From an uncultured Eubacterium sp. (lineage in GTDB: Bacteria; Bacillota; Clostridia; Lachnospirales; Lachnospiraceae): a DNA stretch of 64,000 bases. A program made the position numbers and the translations under genes. The notes below the pieces were generated by a model, which was not told the origin of the DNA, ran no database searches, and saw only the letters and a list, made by a program, of their open reading frames with translations. The stretch covers positions 1-64,000 of the forward strand of contig CAKRFN010000003.1 in the NCBI GenBank assembly GCA_934320655.1, in the 5' to 3' direction. This document shows, one piece after another, positions 23,877 to 33,002 of the stretch. Within the stretch, counting starts at the first letter, position 1; each line of letters begins with the position of its first letter.

Positions 23877-26036
23877 TTATAAGTAGTCCAACAAAGTCAT
23901 ATTGTCGATCTTGCCCGCTGCCTTCAAAGAAGCCTGAAATGCGGTAAATGCCGATGTATAATCGATCGTCACATCCGAGAGCTCCTCATCTTCATTATTG
24001 GACTTGAGCTCTGTAAAGGTCGTCTTCTGGTTACTCATCCGGTTTTCCGTCAATGATAACTGATCGCCGCGGCTTCCGACATCTGTGATCGTCAGGTTCA
24101 CACGGCTTAAATACTTCTCGAAATTCGTGATCTGTGTGCCATATACCTTCTGTAAATGGTCATCCGCATAGGCAACCTGTTTCTTTGCCTTCTCCAGACA
24201 ATCCTTCAGATAGGCAACCTGATCGTCTGCCGTATAGTCACCGGAATCGATCATATTCTGGATATTCTTCACTGTCGTATGGGCGTTGATCGCCTCCTGT
24301 ACGAGATCGGTCATTTCTGCCATATCACGGTAGCAATCCGCGCTGACCACATCGTGGATCTGCGTGTTGATCGCCATATCCTGATTGGCTGATACCGCGT
24401 AATTGATATTCTGGTGAATCCAGTTGCCATCCGCATCATAGTTTGTATAAGTGATATGGTTGGCTGCACTGAAATCCGACTTATTCGTACAGTTGAAATA
24501 CATCTCCGGTCTCGTTTCGCCCTTTATAAAGCCGTTTTTATCGTAATTGACATTGAGTGTCGCGAACTCAGATGCCATCGTCTGTGCAATATTGTTGCCG
24601 AGCACCATCTCTCCGGAATCCGGCAGATAGATAATCGTGTCTTTATATGCCTCGGATACTTTATCCGGATCTTTTGCCAGATTAGCAAGGTGTGTGTTGA
24701 ACTGCTGCTCGGTCATCGTCTCGATCTTCAGGTTGGTCGTGAGCTTCTTATCTGCGGTCACAACTTCATAAGACTTACCCTTAGCTGTATCGTTTACATC
24801 TACCGGAGCAGCCTTTGCGGTCATCGCCACATTGCCATCCGCATTCGCGACCGTAATCGTAGCATCATCAGCAGCACCTACCGTCAGCTCCAGATTTGTG
24901 TTGATTGAATTGCCCTGTGAATCCTTTACAGTTGTCAGGACTCCATTCGCATCATACGCCAGATCGACACGATTGCCCTGTGCATCAACAACATAGGCGG
25001 TCTTTGTTCCGTTTCCATCGTCTGCCTCCTGTGCAGTGAATGCCATATTTCCGGCTTCATCCGTAAATGTATAGGTCCTCGTCGTCACGCCGCCGATCGT
25101 TGTCTCTCTGACTGCCATTGTGAGCGAAGGATCATCAACCGAAAAACCGCCCTTCGATGAGATATTCAGCTTGTAGCCATTCATATCCTCAAGACTAGCT
25201 CCGGTCATCTGACCATTCGCATCCGCCTGATAGGTAAACGCACTGTCTTTTCGCAGACTTCTCCACTGGAAAAGCTGACTGGACGCCGCACCTGTCATAT
25301 CCGCCGTGATGGTCACATTTCCCTTCGTCGTACCATCTGCCTTGGAAGAACTCGTATCCACCGCATAGTTATAGGCAAGACTGTTCAGATTGCTCAGTTT
25401 ATTATAAGCAAGACGCAGACGCTTTAAAATCTCCTCCTGCGGGGTACCAACCGGATTCGCTGTCGGATTCTGCACTTCACCCGCTGACGGGGTATCCAGC
25501 TTGTTCGCATAATAGGTATACGTCTGCATATCATCGATACTCAACTGCTCGTTGATCTCATATTTGGCATTGGATGCCTCCAATGCGTCCTGAAATGTCA
25601 CGGTTGAGTTCGTCTTATATCCGCTGAATACGGTACGATCCGCATAGTCTGCATTCGCCTCCGCATACAACTGGGAACTCAGGCTCTTGAGCTGGGTCAA
25701 AATCGTCTGGCGATCCTCGTCTGACAATGTACCGGTCGAACCGTTGACCGCCAGACGGTAAGCATCGTTTAAGATATCCTTCATGTTCGTGAGCGCTGTC
25801 TCCGTCACATCCATCCACGACTGTGCATCCTTGATGTTGTTGCCGTAATACTGGTTAATCTGGCTGAGCGTTGTGGATAAACGCAGCGATTTGATCGCGA
25901 TCAGCGGATTATCCGAGGGCTTCGTGATCTTTTTCTGCGTAGACATCTGTGTGTTCAGACGATCCACAGACACCTTATTATTATTGATATTTGTTTTCGT
26001 GGTATTCATCATCATACCATTCGTAATTCGCATCAT
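23877..26036 (-). CDS. flgL: Flagellar hook-filament junction protein FlgL (HAP3), enlarged
   Basis: A 719-residue FlgL. The N-terminus (MRITNGMMMNTTKTNINNNK, then RLNTQMSTQKKITKPSDNP) and the C-terminal end (FTAFQASLKAAGKIDNMTLLDYL) are typical. The protein is more than twice the ~317 residues of enteric FlgL. The extra length is a large central insert (about residues 180-560) rich in Asp, Gly, Thr and Asn, probably extra surface-exposed domains. GGAGG lies 9 bases before the start. It is the third gene of the hook-associated series and the last before fliW/csrA. Confidence 0.93.
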   Translation of the reverse strand: MMRITNGMMMNTTKTNINNNKVSVDRLNTQMSTQKKITKPSDNPLIAIKSLRLSTTLSQINQYYGNNIKDAQSWMDVTETALTNMKDILNDAYRLAVNGSTGTLSDEDRQTILTQLKSLSSQLYAEANADYADRTVFSGYKTNSTVTFQDALEASNAKYEINEQLSIDDMQTYTYYANKLDTPSAGEVQNPTANPVGTPQEEILKRLRLAYNKLSNLNSLAYNYAVDTSSSKADGTTKGNVTITADMTGAASSQLFQWRSLRKDSAFTYQADANGQMTGASLEDMNGYKLNISSKGGFSVDDPSLTMAVRETTIGGVTTRTYTFTDEAGNMAFTAQEADDGNGTKTAYVVDAQGNRVDLAYDANGVLTTVKDSQGNSINTNLELTVGAADDATITVANADGNVAMTAKAAPVDVNDTAKGKSYEVVTADKKLTTNLKIETMTEQQFNTHLANLAKDPDKVSEAYKDTIIYLPDSGEMVLGNNIAQTMASEFATLNVNYDKNGFIKGETRPEMYFNCTNKSDFSAANHITYTNYDADGNWIHQNINYAVSANQDMAINTQIHDVVSADCYRDMAEMTDLVQEAINAHTTVKNIQNMIDSGDYTADDQVAYLKDCLEKAKKQVAYADDHLQKVYGTQITNFEKYLSRVNLTITDVGSRGDQLSLTENRMSNQKTTFTELKSNNEDEELSDVTIDYTSAFTAFQASLKAAGKIDNMTLLDYL

Positions 26037-26050
26037 AGTCGTTTTACCTC

Positions 26051-27862
26051 CTATACGCCGGTACTCGTGATCAGCCGGTCATACATCTCCGACATGATCT
26101 GCACGACCTTTGAACACAGATTGTAAGCATTCTGGAACTTCACGAGATCCAGCGCCTCCTCATCCTCATCGACACCGGAGATCGATGTCCGCTGTTTGTC
26201 TACGATATTCGTGATCGTTGAATAGTTTTTGGACAACAGTTCGGATTCCTCGCTGTCTACCGTTACATCGCTGATGAGTGTCGCCAAAAACTGGTCGCCA
26301 CCGCTGCCGCGGTACATCACAACGTCCTTTTGCAGCTTCTGCATCTCCTCGACCAGACTCTGGTTATCCTGTCCGTTATTGAAATCATCCAGATAAGCCG
26401 TCGCAAAGATCGACGGGTCCTTGCTGGCATCAGCAATCTTCAGATTCGCCGCCGTCAGACGATAATAGCTGTCTGAGGTAGATAAAATACGGTCATTGCC
26501 GGCATCAGCAAATCCCAGCTCTGTGCCCTGTACGCTCTCCGCGACAAAGAATGATCCCATCGGGTTTTTGTTCAGATCGACACCTTTGTGCTGGATATCG
26601 TTAAACGCTTTCGTAAATGCGCGCAAAAATTCATTCATCTGTGACTGATAGTAGCAAACCCCTTTAAAATCGATCGATTCGCCGACCGAAGCCTGCCGTC
26701 CGACCATGGAGGACATACCGGAAATCTCCGAACTGATCGTAAACGAGAACGTTGTCTCGCCACTGGGTGTCTGCTGCATGATGAAAGAAGAATAGGTATA
26801 TTCCCTGTTTCCGATCGTGATGACGCCCTGCGGAGGCAGGTTCATGCTCAGCTCTGATTTCACATTACAGTTCGATACAACGAGCTGTCTGCCGGATGCC
26901 TCAGTCACCGTTCCGCTGAAGTTTGAATGGTTGTTACCGTCACGCAGCTGCATGAGCGACTTCAGGCTGCCGGTTGAAAGTGCACTGGTCACTGAAAAAT
27001 CAGAGTGATTGTCTGCCCATTTAATGTCATACAGCCCCTCCGCATCATTCTGGTTATCCTTATACTTACGTGCTTCGCACTCTAACTGCCGGTACTGGCT
27101 GCCATCGATCAGCGTCAATCCGTTGATCTTGACCGTGTAATTTGTCGCACCGGTGTACATATCCGGATATTTGCTGTTGACAACCTTTGTCTCCTCAACA
27201 TCTACCGCAACTATCGTAGACAACTGATCGACGAGCAGTGCGCGCTGGTCTCTCATGTCGTTTGCATAGCTGCCATTGATCTCCACATCGTTGATCTGGT
27301 CATTGAGCAGCGCGATCTTCTGTGCAATCGAATTCACCTCATCGACAGTCGTCTTGATCTGCTCATTCAGATCCTCCTGAATCTTCATCAAGCCGTTGGA
27401 TACGGTATTGAAGTAGCTGCAGAACTTTTTCGCACTGCTGATCACCTGATTTCGCACCGCAGTCGAAGCCGGATTGCCGCGCAGAGAATCGATATCGTTA
27501 AAAAATTCCGCATAAATGGATGAAAATCCTTTGATCGTGCTGTCATCCTGAAAATAGTTCTCAAACTGGGTCATGTACTTTACTTTTTCGTTATATTCAC
27601 CCTGATAACCGCTGTACTGCCAGTATTTATTATCATAATATTCGCTGCGCACCTGTGTCACAGACTCTGCTGACACACCGGTGCTGAGCGTACCGTACTC
27701 GGTATAGCCGCGCAAAGCATGGTTTGCCTTCATGTTCGTAACCTGCTTGCTGTAGCCATTTGTATCTACATTTGATATATTGTTGGCAACTGTATTTGCC
27801 GATGCCTGATAGGCGCGCAGACCTGACGATGCGATCGTCAGACCAAAAAATGTACTAGCCAT
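26051..27862 (-). CDS. flgK: Flagellar hook-associated protein FlgK (HAP1), first of two paralogues
   Basis: A 603-residue FlgK. FFGLTIASSGLRAYQASANTV and ANNISNVDTNGYSKQVTNMK at the start are the shared rod-hook family motif. The end (VDEDEEALDLVKFQNAYNLC) is the conserved C-terminal D0 helix. FlgK forms the first junction ring between hook and filament. A second, longer FlgK-like gene precedes it by 29 bases on the same strand. The two are related at both ends but diverged in the middle. Confidence 0.9.
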   Translation of the reverse strand: MASTFFGLTIASSGLRAYQASANTVANNISNVDTNGYSKQVTNMKANHALRGYTEYGTLSTGVSAESVTQVRSEYYDNKYWQYSGYQGEYNEKVKYMTQFENYFQDDSTIKGFSSIYAEFFNDIDSLRGNPASTAVRNQVISSAKKFCSYFNTVSNGLMKIQEDLNEQIKTTVDEVNSIAQKIALLNDQINDVEINGSYANDMRDQRALLVDQLSTIVAVDVEETKVVNSKYPDMYTGATNYTVKINGLTLIDGSQYRQLECEARKYKDNQNDAEGLYDIKWADNHSDFSVTSALSTGSLKSLMQLRDGNNHSNFSGTVTEASGRQLVVSNCNVKSELSMNLPPQGVITIGNREYTYSSFIMQQTPSGETTFSFTISSEISGMSSMVGRQASVGESIDFKGVCYYQSQMNEFLRAFTKAFNDIQHKGVDLNKNPMGSFFVAESVQGTELGFADAGNDRILSTSDSYYRLTAANLKIADASKDPSIFATAYLDDFNNGQDNQSLVEEMQKLQKDVVMYRGSGGDQFLATLISDVTVDSEESELLSKNYSTITNIVDKQRTSISGVDEDEEALDLVKFQNAYNLCSKVVQIMSEMYDRLITSTGV

Positions 27863-27891
27863 TAGTTACGCTCCTTTCCGTAAAATATTCA

Positions 27892-29868
27892 CTATAAACT
27901 CGTCACTAATACTTCGATCATATCCGACACCGTCTGAATATACCGACTGGCTGCATTATATGCATTCTGATACTTGATCATGCTCGCCAGCTCCTCATCC
28001 GTCGATACGCCCGTCACCTGCTGGCGCTTGTTATCGATCGCTGAAACGGAACTGTACAGCGTGTTTGAGGTCGATTCATAGGTCGATCCCGCCGATGCGA
28101 TTCCACCAATCATTTCTGTATAGTAATCGCTGAAGCTGAACGTCGCCTCTGATCCCGGATAGATTTTCAGTGTCTTTGTCGTCCACAGATCCGTGAGCTC
28201 CTTACCCATGCCGTAGTCAATCTCATGCGTCGACTGCGTCAGATGCGGGAACAGATCTGCCTGATTTTCCAACTCATCATTCACTCCGAGTGAAGCCAGC
28301 GTGTACTGTGTCGAAGTGTCGAGCGCATAGTCCGGATTCAGCACATAATATGATTTTCCGGAAATAAACTGCTTGATATATTTCTGATTATTCGCTGTCT
28401 GCCACTGCTCATACGGTCCTTCCTCAGAGCGCAGCGCCTGATTTGTCTGTGAATCATAGGTGATCGTGGTCACATATCCATTACCCTTGGATTCATCCCA
28501 GATCTGGTAATTCTTGCCGGCGAGATTCACAGTCTTGCAGTCAAAGGTATCTTCCTCGTTGTAGATATACCATGTCTTGCCGTTTGTATCAGTCACCTCT
28601 GTATAACGCTCCGGCACCCCGACACGTGTAAACAGTTCGCGCGGCGGTATTCTCATATCCGAACCGAGTCTGCAATTATCCACATCGAGCACTTTGACAT
28701 TTTTATATTCCGAGATGCTGTAGGTACCATCCGCATTTTCGGTGCGCACGCTAAAGGACGCTCTCGTATTCGGCGCCAGTATATCGTTGATCATCGATGC
28801 AAGTCCGTGGATCAGCACATCAAGCTGCGCCTCAGATTCTTCCATAACGGACATTCCGACGGAGTTCGCATACTGCTCAGGATCTGCGCCCTCGAGATAC
28901 GCAAAATTCTTCACGCCGGTTCCGCGCGCCTGAATGAGCGCCTTGATCTCACCGATATCGGTATTGTATTCCGAAGAAATCGGCATCGAAAAATCAAACA
29001 GATTCGTATACTGTCCATTTTCCTCATTGGACAGATACGGCCAGTAAGCGTTCACATAACCGGTCGAACGGTCGATCTGTTTGCCCACCTCATACATGTT
29101 TGCCTCATCCACAAAATACTGACCTTCCACCTTAACCGTAACAACGCCGGTCGTATCCTCTGTATAGGACATATTGACTAATGAGCCCAGCTCATCGAGT
29201 GCGGTATCACGTGCATCGCGCAAATCATACGCAGTCTCTACGCCGGTCGCCTCAATACTCTGAATCTCAAGATTCAGCTTATAGATCTGTTTGCCCAATT
29301 CATTCACACGGTCAATATCGTTCGAGATCTGTATATTTATTTTTGACTGATAAGAGGATATACTCGAATATATTGCATTCGCCCGAGTAAGAAGCAGATT
29401 GGAGCGCTGGATAACCAGTCCCTGATTCGTCATATCCGACGGATCCTGTGCCAGCATCTCAAACGCAGACCAAAGACTGCTGTTTGAATCCCTGTCACTT
29501 CCCGAACCCATCAGGACATCCTTAAAGGCTGTTCCCTCCAACTCCTGATAAAGACTCTGCACCTCGTCAATCGCATTGTAGTAAGAGCTGTAATAAGACT
29601 GCCGTCCTGCCTCCGAACGATATGTCTTATCTAAAAAAACATTTCTGGCGTGTACAATCTCGCCGATTCCCACACCAAGACCTACTCTCTGCGCACTGAC
29701 AGCCGCATTTGAAAATTTGTTGTAATGTTTGTCTGCAAAAAGCACCTGCTGGCGGACATAGCCCACGGTATTGACGTTTGCAAGGTTATTTGCAGAAGTG
29801 TTCATGGCATTCTGCGCCGATCTGAGTCCACTGCTTCCCACATACAGCGCCTGCATTCCATTTGCCAT
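27892..29868 (-). CDS. flgK: Second FlgK-like flagellar hook-associated protein
   Basis: A 658-residue paralogue of the adjacent FlgK. It starts QALYVGSSGLRSAQNAMNTS and has NNLANVNTVGYVRQQVLFA, then a C-terminal helix with STDEELASMIKYQNAYNAA. The central domain (about 280-560) is larger and Asn/Tyr/Asp-rich. Having two FlgK genes in tandem is unusual outside the Lachnospiraceae as far as I recall. They may form a mixed junction, or one may be used under different conditions. Which one is the canonical HAP1 cannot be told from this window. Confidence 0.88.
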   Translation of the reverse strand: MANGMQALYVGSSGLRSAQNAMNTSANNLANVNTVGYVRQQVLFADKHYNKFSNAAVSAQRVGLGVGIGEIVHARNVFLDKTYRSEAGRQSYYSSYYNAIDEVQSLYQELEGTAFKDVLMGSGSDRDSNSSLWSAFEMLAQDPSDMTNQGLVIQRSNLLLTRANAIYSSISSYQSKINIQISNDIDRVNELGKQIYKLNLEIQSIEATGVETAYDLRDARDTALDELGSLVNMSYTEDTTGVVTVKVEGQYFVDEANMYEVGKQIDRSTGYVNAYWPYLSNEENGQYTNLFDFSMPISSEYNTDIGEIKALIQARGTGVKNFAYLEGADPEQYANSVGMSVMEESEAQLDVLIHGLASMINDILAPNTRASFSVRTENADGTYSISEYKNVKVLDVDNCRLGSDMRIPPRELFTRVGVPERYTEVTDTNGKTWYIYNEEDTFDCKTVNLAGKNYQIWDESKGNGYVTTITYDSQTNQALRSEEGPYEQWQTANNQKYIKQFISGKSYYVLNPDYALDTSTQYTLASLGVNDELENQADLFPHLTQSTHEIDYGMGKELTDLWTTKTLKIYPGSEATFSFSDYYTEMIGGIASAGSTYESTSNTLYSSVSAIDNKRQQVTGVSTDEELASMIKYQNAYNAASRYIQTVSDMIEVLVTSL

Positions 29869-29888
29869 AATGATATTCCCCCTGTCTG

Positions 29889-30401
29889 TTATTGCTTGGC
29901 ATCGAAGCCCCTGCTGCCGAGCAGATCGCCTGTGTTGACGGCGGATCTGTTATAGTTAGCTGTCTCCGGGGCCTGTCGCATACTGCGAAACAGATTCAGG
30001 TCAAATTCCAATAATTCCATAGACTGACGAAGCAATGTCCGATTTGTCTGGTTGATGCGCTTCAGCCGGTCCATTGTCTGTGTAAGTTCGCCACGGGCAT
30101 CTGCCAGTCTCTGCTGCTGCATCGGCTGGCTGGCAAGTGACTGTTCCAATGTGGATACCTTGAGTTCTTCCGGTTTCCGGTTCATTACGACTGCGATGTC
30201 ATTCATGATATGAGCCCGTCTGGTCTCCAGACTCTGAATCACGTTCGCCACTTCCTCCTGTGCCGCTGTCAACTGCTCAACTGCAGGCACATCTGAAGCG
30301 ATCAATGCCTCGCGCAGATCATCAGATAACTCTGCCAGTCTCTGATATTCTGCTGTCTCATTCTCCAAAACCTGTGTCAGGTCATCCATTAAACTTGCCA
30401 C
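29889..30401 (-). CDS. flgN: Flagellar chaperone FlgN
   Basis: A 170-residue, helical, acidic FlgN-family protein (MASLMDDLTQVLENETAEYQRL, with RINQTNRTLLRQSMELLEFD near residue 117). FlgN binds the C-termini of FlgK and FlgL in the cytoplasm and delivers them to the export apparatus. It follows flgM and precedes the two flgK genes, the usual order in Firmicutes. The C-terminal tail (SAVNTGDLLGSRGFDAKQ) is disordered-looking. Confidence 0.9.
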   Translation of the reverse strand: MASLMDDLTQVLENETAEYQRLAELSDDLREALIASDVPAVEQLTAAQEEVANVIQSLETRRAHIMNDIAVVMNRKPEELKVSTLEQSLASQPMQQQRLADARGELTQTMDRLKRINQTNRTLLRQSMELLEFDLNLFRSMRQAPETANYNRSAVNTGDLLGSRGFDAKQ

Positions 30402-30460
30402 GTTCCCGTTTCCTCTCGTTGCTCACTGCATTCTCAATTCCGATACAAAATCTGAACTAT

Positions 30461-30742
30461 CTACGAATACAGTTCGTTATACTTCTCCAACAATTTACTA
30501 GCAAAATCTCCAGCATCAACCTCATAATTACCGGAATCAACCTTAGCTTTCAGTTCTGCGACTTTATCTTCCCTGATGTCTGAAGCATTTGCGACTGCCT
30601 GTTTTGCGATCTGATAATCACGTCCCGCTTGCGAGATCTGCAGTTGATCCTGAAAACCTGCGGCCTTTTTTGTAGAGGTCACACGTGCAGGCTTGCTGCT
30701 CTTGTAGATCGCTGCCACCTGATTATATGCATCTATACGCAT
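30461..30742 (-). CDS. flgM: Anti-sigma-28 factor FlgM
   Basis: A 93-residue FlgM. The N-terminus is loose (MRIDAYNQVAAIYKSSKP), as is usual, and the C-terminal half (IREDKVAELKAKVDSGNY, then ASKLLEKYNEL) is the conserved sigma-binding helix. FlgM holds sigma-28 inactive until it is secreted through the completed hook-basal body. The start at 30742 follows AAAGGAG by 8 bases; a longer reading has none. It heads the flgM-flgN-flgK-flgK-flgL-fliW-csrA series and is itself under a sigma-28 promoter, a feedback arrangement. Confidence 0.92.
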   Translation of the reverse strand: MRIDAYNQVAAIYKSSKPARVTSTKKAAGFQDQLQISQAGRDYQIAKQAVANASDIREDKVAELKAKVDSGNYEVDAGDFASKLLEKYNELYS

Positions 30743-30814
30743 AACGGCATCTCCTTTCACTTTCTTCCTTGAAATGTAAAAAAGTAATCCTCCTGATTGC
30801 TTTTTCTAATCTAT

Positions 30815-30841
30815 TTATCGGAGGAATACGCGAAAACATTA
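30815..30841 (-). promoter_or_regulatory. Sigma-28 promoter of the flgM operon
   Basis: On the minus strand TAAT (30838-30841), then 15 bases, then TCCGATAA (30815-30822). It differs from the consensus TAAA-N15-GCCGATAA at one base in each box. It lies about 75 bases upstream of flgM and just below the transporter terminator. Confidence 0.8.
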
Positions 30842-30877
30842 GCCCCTTTTTTATTTTTTTGAAATCCGGACAAAAAT

Positions 30878-30903
30878 AAAAAAAGAGCCGTTTTCGACTC
30901 TTT
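30878..30903 (-). terminator. Terminator of the sugar ABC transporter operon
   Basis: On the minus strand GAGTCG pairs with CGGCTC around AAAA, followed by seven T residues. A second, longer hairpin (AAGGAGCGCA/TGCGCTCCTT, 30917-30948) sits just ahead of it. Together they separate the transporter genes from the flgM promoter. Confidence 0.8.
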
Positions 30904-30995
30904 CGCGCTTTACACAAAGGAGCGCACCCGCCACCGGATGCGCTCCTTCTTATTTAGAGAGAGGTAATACTACCAAAAATGAAGAACTATTTTAT

Positions 30996-31859
30996 TTAAC
31001 CCTTAACACCACCGAGTGCCACACCGCCTACGATGAACTTTGACAGCAGCAGGTACACTACGATAACCGGAAAGATTGAGAATGCGATCATGACATATAC
31101 CTGACCCATATCAAACTTCAGGAAGTCGGCGCTTCGTAACTGTGCAATCAAAATAGGTAATGTTTTCTTTGTATCCGTATGTAATACGAGTGCCGGAGTG
31201 AAGTAATTGTTCCAGCTTGATACAAAGGTGAAGATCGCCTGTACTGCGATCGCCGGCTTCATCATCGGGAGTACAATGCTGTTGAATGCGCGGAACTCAC
31301 CGGAACCGTCGATACGTGCTGCCTCAATGATCGCGAGCGGCAAGGTGCTCTCCATGTACTGTTTCATATAGAAATAAGTAATCGGAGCTGCGATCGCCGG
31401 AACGATCAACGGAGTAAATGTATCATCCATGTGCAGCTTATTGATCAACTGCAGGAAACCGAGTGCGGTAACCTGTGTCGGGATCATCATGACTGCCAGA
31501 ATGAAAGTAGCCATAAATTTTTTGCCCTTAAAATCATAGGCGTGGATCGCATAAGCGGTAATTGTTGAGAAGTAAACACTCAGCACCGCGCTGCAGGTTG
31601 ACACGATCACACTGTTAAGCATACCGCGTACAACAGGTAACGTTCCTGAGATCAGGTTCTGCCAGTTCGTAATCAGATAGTGGCTGGGGAGAGGAGAAAA
31701 ACCTCTTGTCAGTTCACCATTGGAACGGGTCGCATTGATAAACAGGATGTAGAACCAGATCAGACAGAAAAATGTGATCAGGACCAATACAATATATGCG
31801 ATTGTCTTGCGGGCATGCATGCCCAGACCTTTACTTGTCTTATATTCTTCCATCATCAC
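30996..31859 (-). CDS. Carbohydrate ABC transporter permease (MalG/CebG type)
   Basis: A 287-residue inner-membrane permease with about six hydrophobic segments (the first at residues 18-40). The EAA loop EAARIDGSGEFRAFNSIVLP near residue 191 is the contact with the ATPase. No ATPase gene is present, as is usual for sugar importers of this class, which share a general MsiK/MsmK-type ATPase. It follows the MalF-type permease by 5 bases and ends the operon. The neighbouring cellobiose phosphorylase suggests cellobiose or a short cello-oligosaccharide as substrate. Confidence 0.9.
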   Translation of the reverse strand: MMMEEYKTSKGLGMHARKTIAYIVLVLITFFCLIWFYILFINATRSNGELTRGFSPLPSHYLITNWQNLISGTLPVVRGMLNSVIVSTCSAVLSVYFSTITAYAIHAYDFKGKKFMATFILAVMMIPTQVTALGFLQLINKLHMDDTFTPLIVPAIAAPITYFYMKQYMESTLPLAIIEAARIDGSGEFRAFNSIVLPMMKPAIAVQAIFTFVSSWNNYFTPALVLHTDTKKTLPILIAQLRSADFLKFDMGQVYVMIAFSIFPVIVVYLLLSKFIVGGVALGGVKG

Positions 31860-31864
31860 ACCTC

Positions 31865-32779
31865 CTACTTCTCGCTCGCTGCGTTGATCTTAAACACGAT
31901 CAAGCTCAGAATACCGGTCACTATAAACAGGAATACGGATAACGAACCGCCCTTACCATAGTTCTTGCTGAACAGATGCTTGTTCAAATGCATGATCAAT
32001 GTCATCGTGCTCTGTGCCGGATCACCGGTTCCGTTTGTAAAGATCTGCGGTACATCGAACATCTGCAAACCACCGATCAGTGATGTAATCAGCACATAGA
32101 TCAGAATCGGACGCAACAGCGGCAGCGTGATTCGGGTGAATACCTGTGTAGAAGTCGCTCCGTCTACCTCAGCCGCCTCAAACAGCGCCGGATCAATACC
32201 CATCATACCAGCCATCAGAAGGATGGTCGTGTTACCAAACCACATCAGGAGGTTCATGAGTGCGATCAAAGCGCGTGAGCTTCCGATATGTGACATAAAC
32301 TTGTACGGCTCCGAAAAGATCCCTAACGATACCAGAATACTGTTGATCGGGCCTGAATCTGCAAATAAGGTAAAGAACAGCATCGCAAACGCAGAAGCCA
32401 TGATTAGGTTCGGCAGATAAATGACCGTCTTAAAAAATGTTGCACCTTTTAAGCGCATACGCTCGTTGGAAAACCATGCACCGAGCAGTAATGAAATCAA
32501 AATCTGCGGTACGAATCCGAGAATCCACATGATCATCGTGTTTTTCAGATACACCCAGATGTCTCCACCGCTGAACATCGAAATATAGTTCTCAAGTCCG
32601 ATAAAATTCGGCCCGACCTGTGTCAGTCCCGAACGGTAATTCTCAAAGAAACTGTTCCATACAGTACTGATCAACGGTACCAACTGGAATATTACGTATG
32701 TAAGTACAAAGGGAATCAGAAAAATATAACCCCATTTATTGTACCGAACAACGTTACTTTTTTTTGCCGGTTTACTCAT
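31865..32779 (-). CDS. Carbohydrate ABC transporter permease (MalF/CebF type)
   Basis: A 304-residue permease with six hydrophobic segments. IFLIPFVLTYVIFQLVPLI near residue 20 is the first, and the EAA loop EAAEVDGATSTQVFTRITLP is near 202. It pairs with the MalG-type permease to form the membrane channel of a sugar importer. A 223-base gap containing a hairpin separates it from the upstream binding-protein gene. Substrate is inferred from the adjacent GH94 gene and not from the permease itself. Confidence 0.9.
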   Translation of the reverse strand: MSKPAKKSNVVRYNKWGYIFLIPFVLTYVIFQLVPLISTVWNSFFENYRSGLTQVGPNFIGLENYISMFSGGDIWVYLKNTMIMWILGFVPQILISLLLGAWFSNERMRLKGATFFKTVIYLPNLIMASAFAMLFFTLFADSGPINSILVSLGIFSEPYKFMSHIGSSRALIALMNLLMWFGNTTILLMAGMMGIDPALFEAAEVDGATSTQVFTRITLPLLRPILIYVLITSLIGGLQMFDVPQIFTNGTGDPAQSTMTLIMHLNKHLFSKNYGKGGSLSVFLFIVTGILSLIVFKINAASEK

Positions 32780-32826
32780 AACGTTTCCTCCATCATCTTC
32801 ATTTTTACAGTGCTCGCAGCAATCTT

Positions 32827-33000
32827 TTAACTGCTGTGATCAGCCTTGTTCAGTTCAAGACTCGCCCGCAAATCCATGTATTTCATTTCATAGGTTCCAT
32901 GATTAAAATACTGCTGCCAGCCTTGTATAAAATAGGATAGGTCTTTTGATATATCGGGGCTGCCCGATGAAAAGCAGCCCCAATGAATCAATCGGTTTTT
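32827..33000 (-). other. Intercistronic gap with hairpin and an open frame without start signals
   Basis: The hairpin GGGGCTGC/GCAGCCCC (32956-32981) has no T-run. It sits between the highly expressed binding-protein gene and the permease genes, the place where such structures protect the upstream message (as in malE-malF). One minus frame is open from the binding-protein stop to TAA at 32827 and reads protein-like (FIQGWQQYFNHGTYEMKYMD), but has no credible ribosome-binding site. It could be a gene remnant or chance. Confidence 0.35.
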
Positions 33001-33002
33001 AA

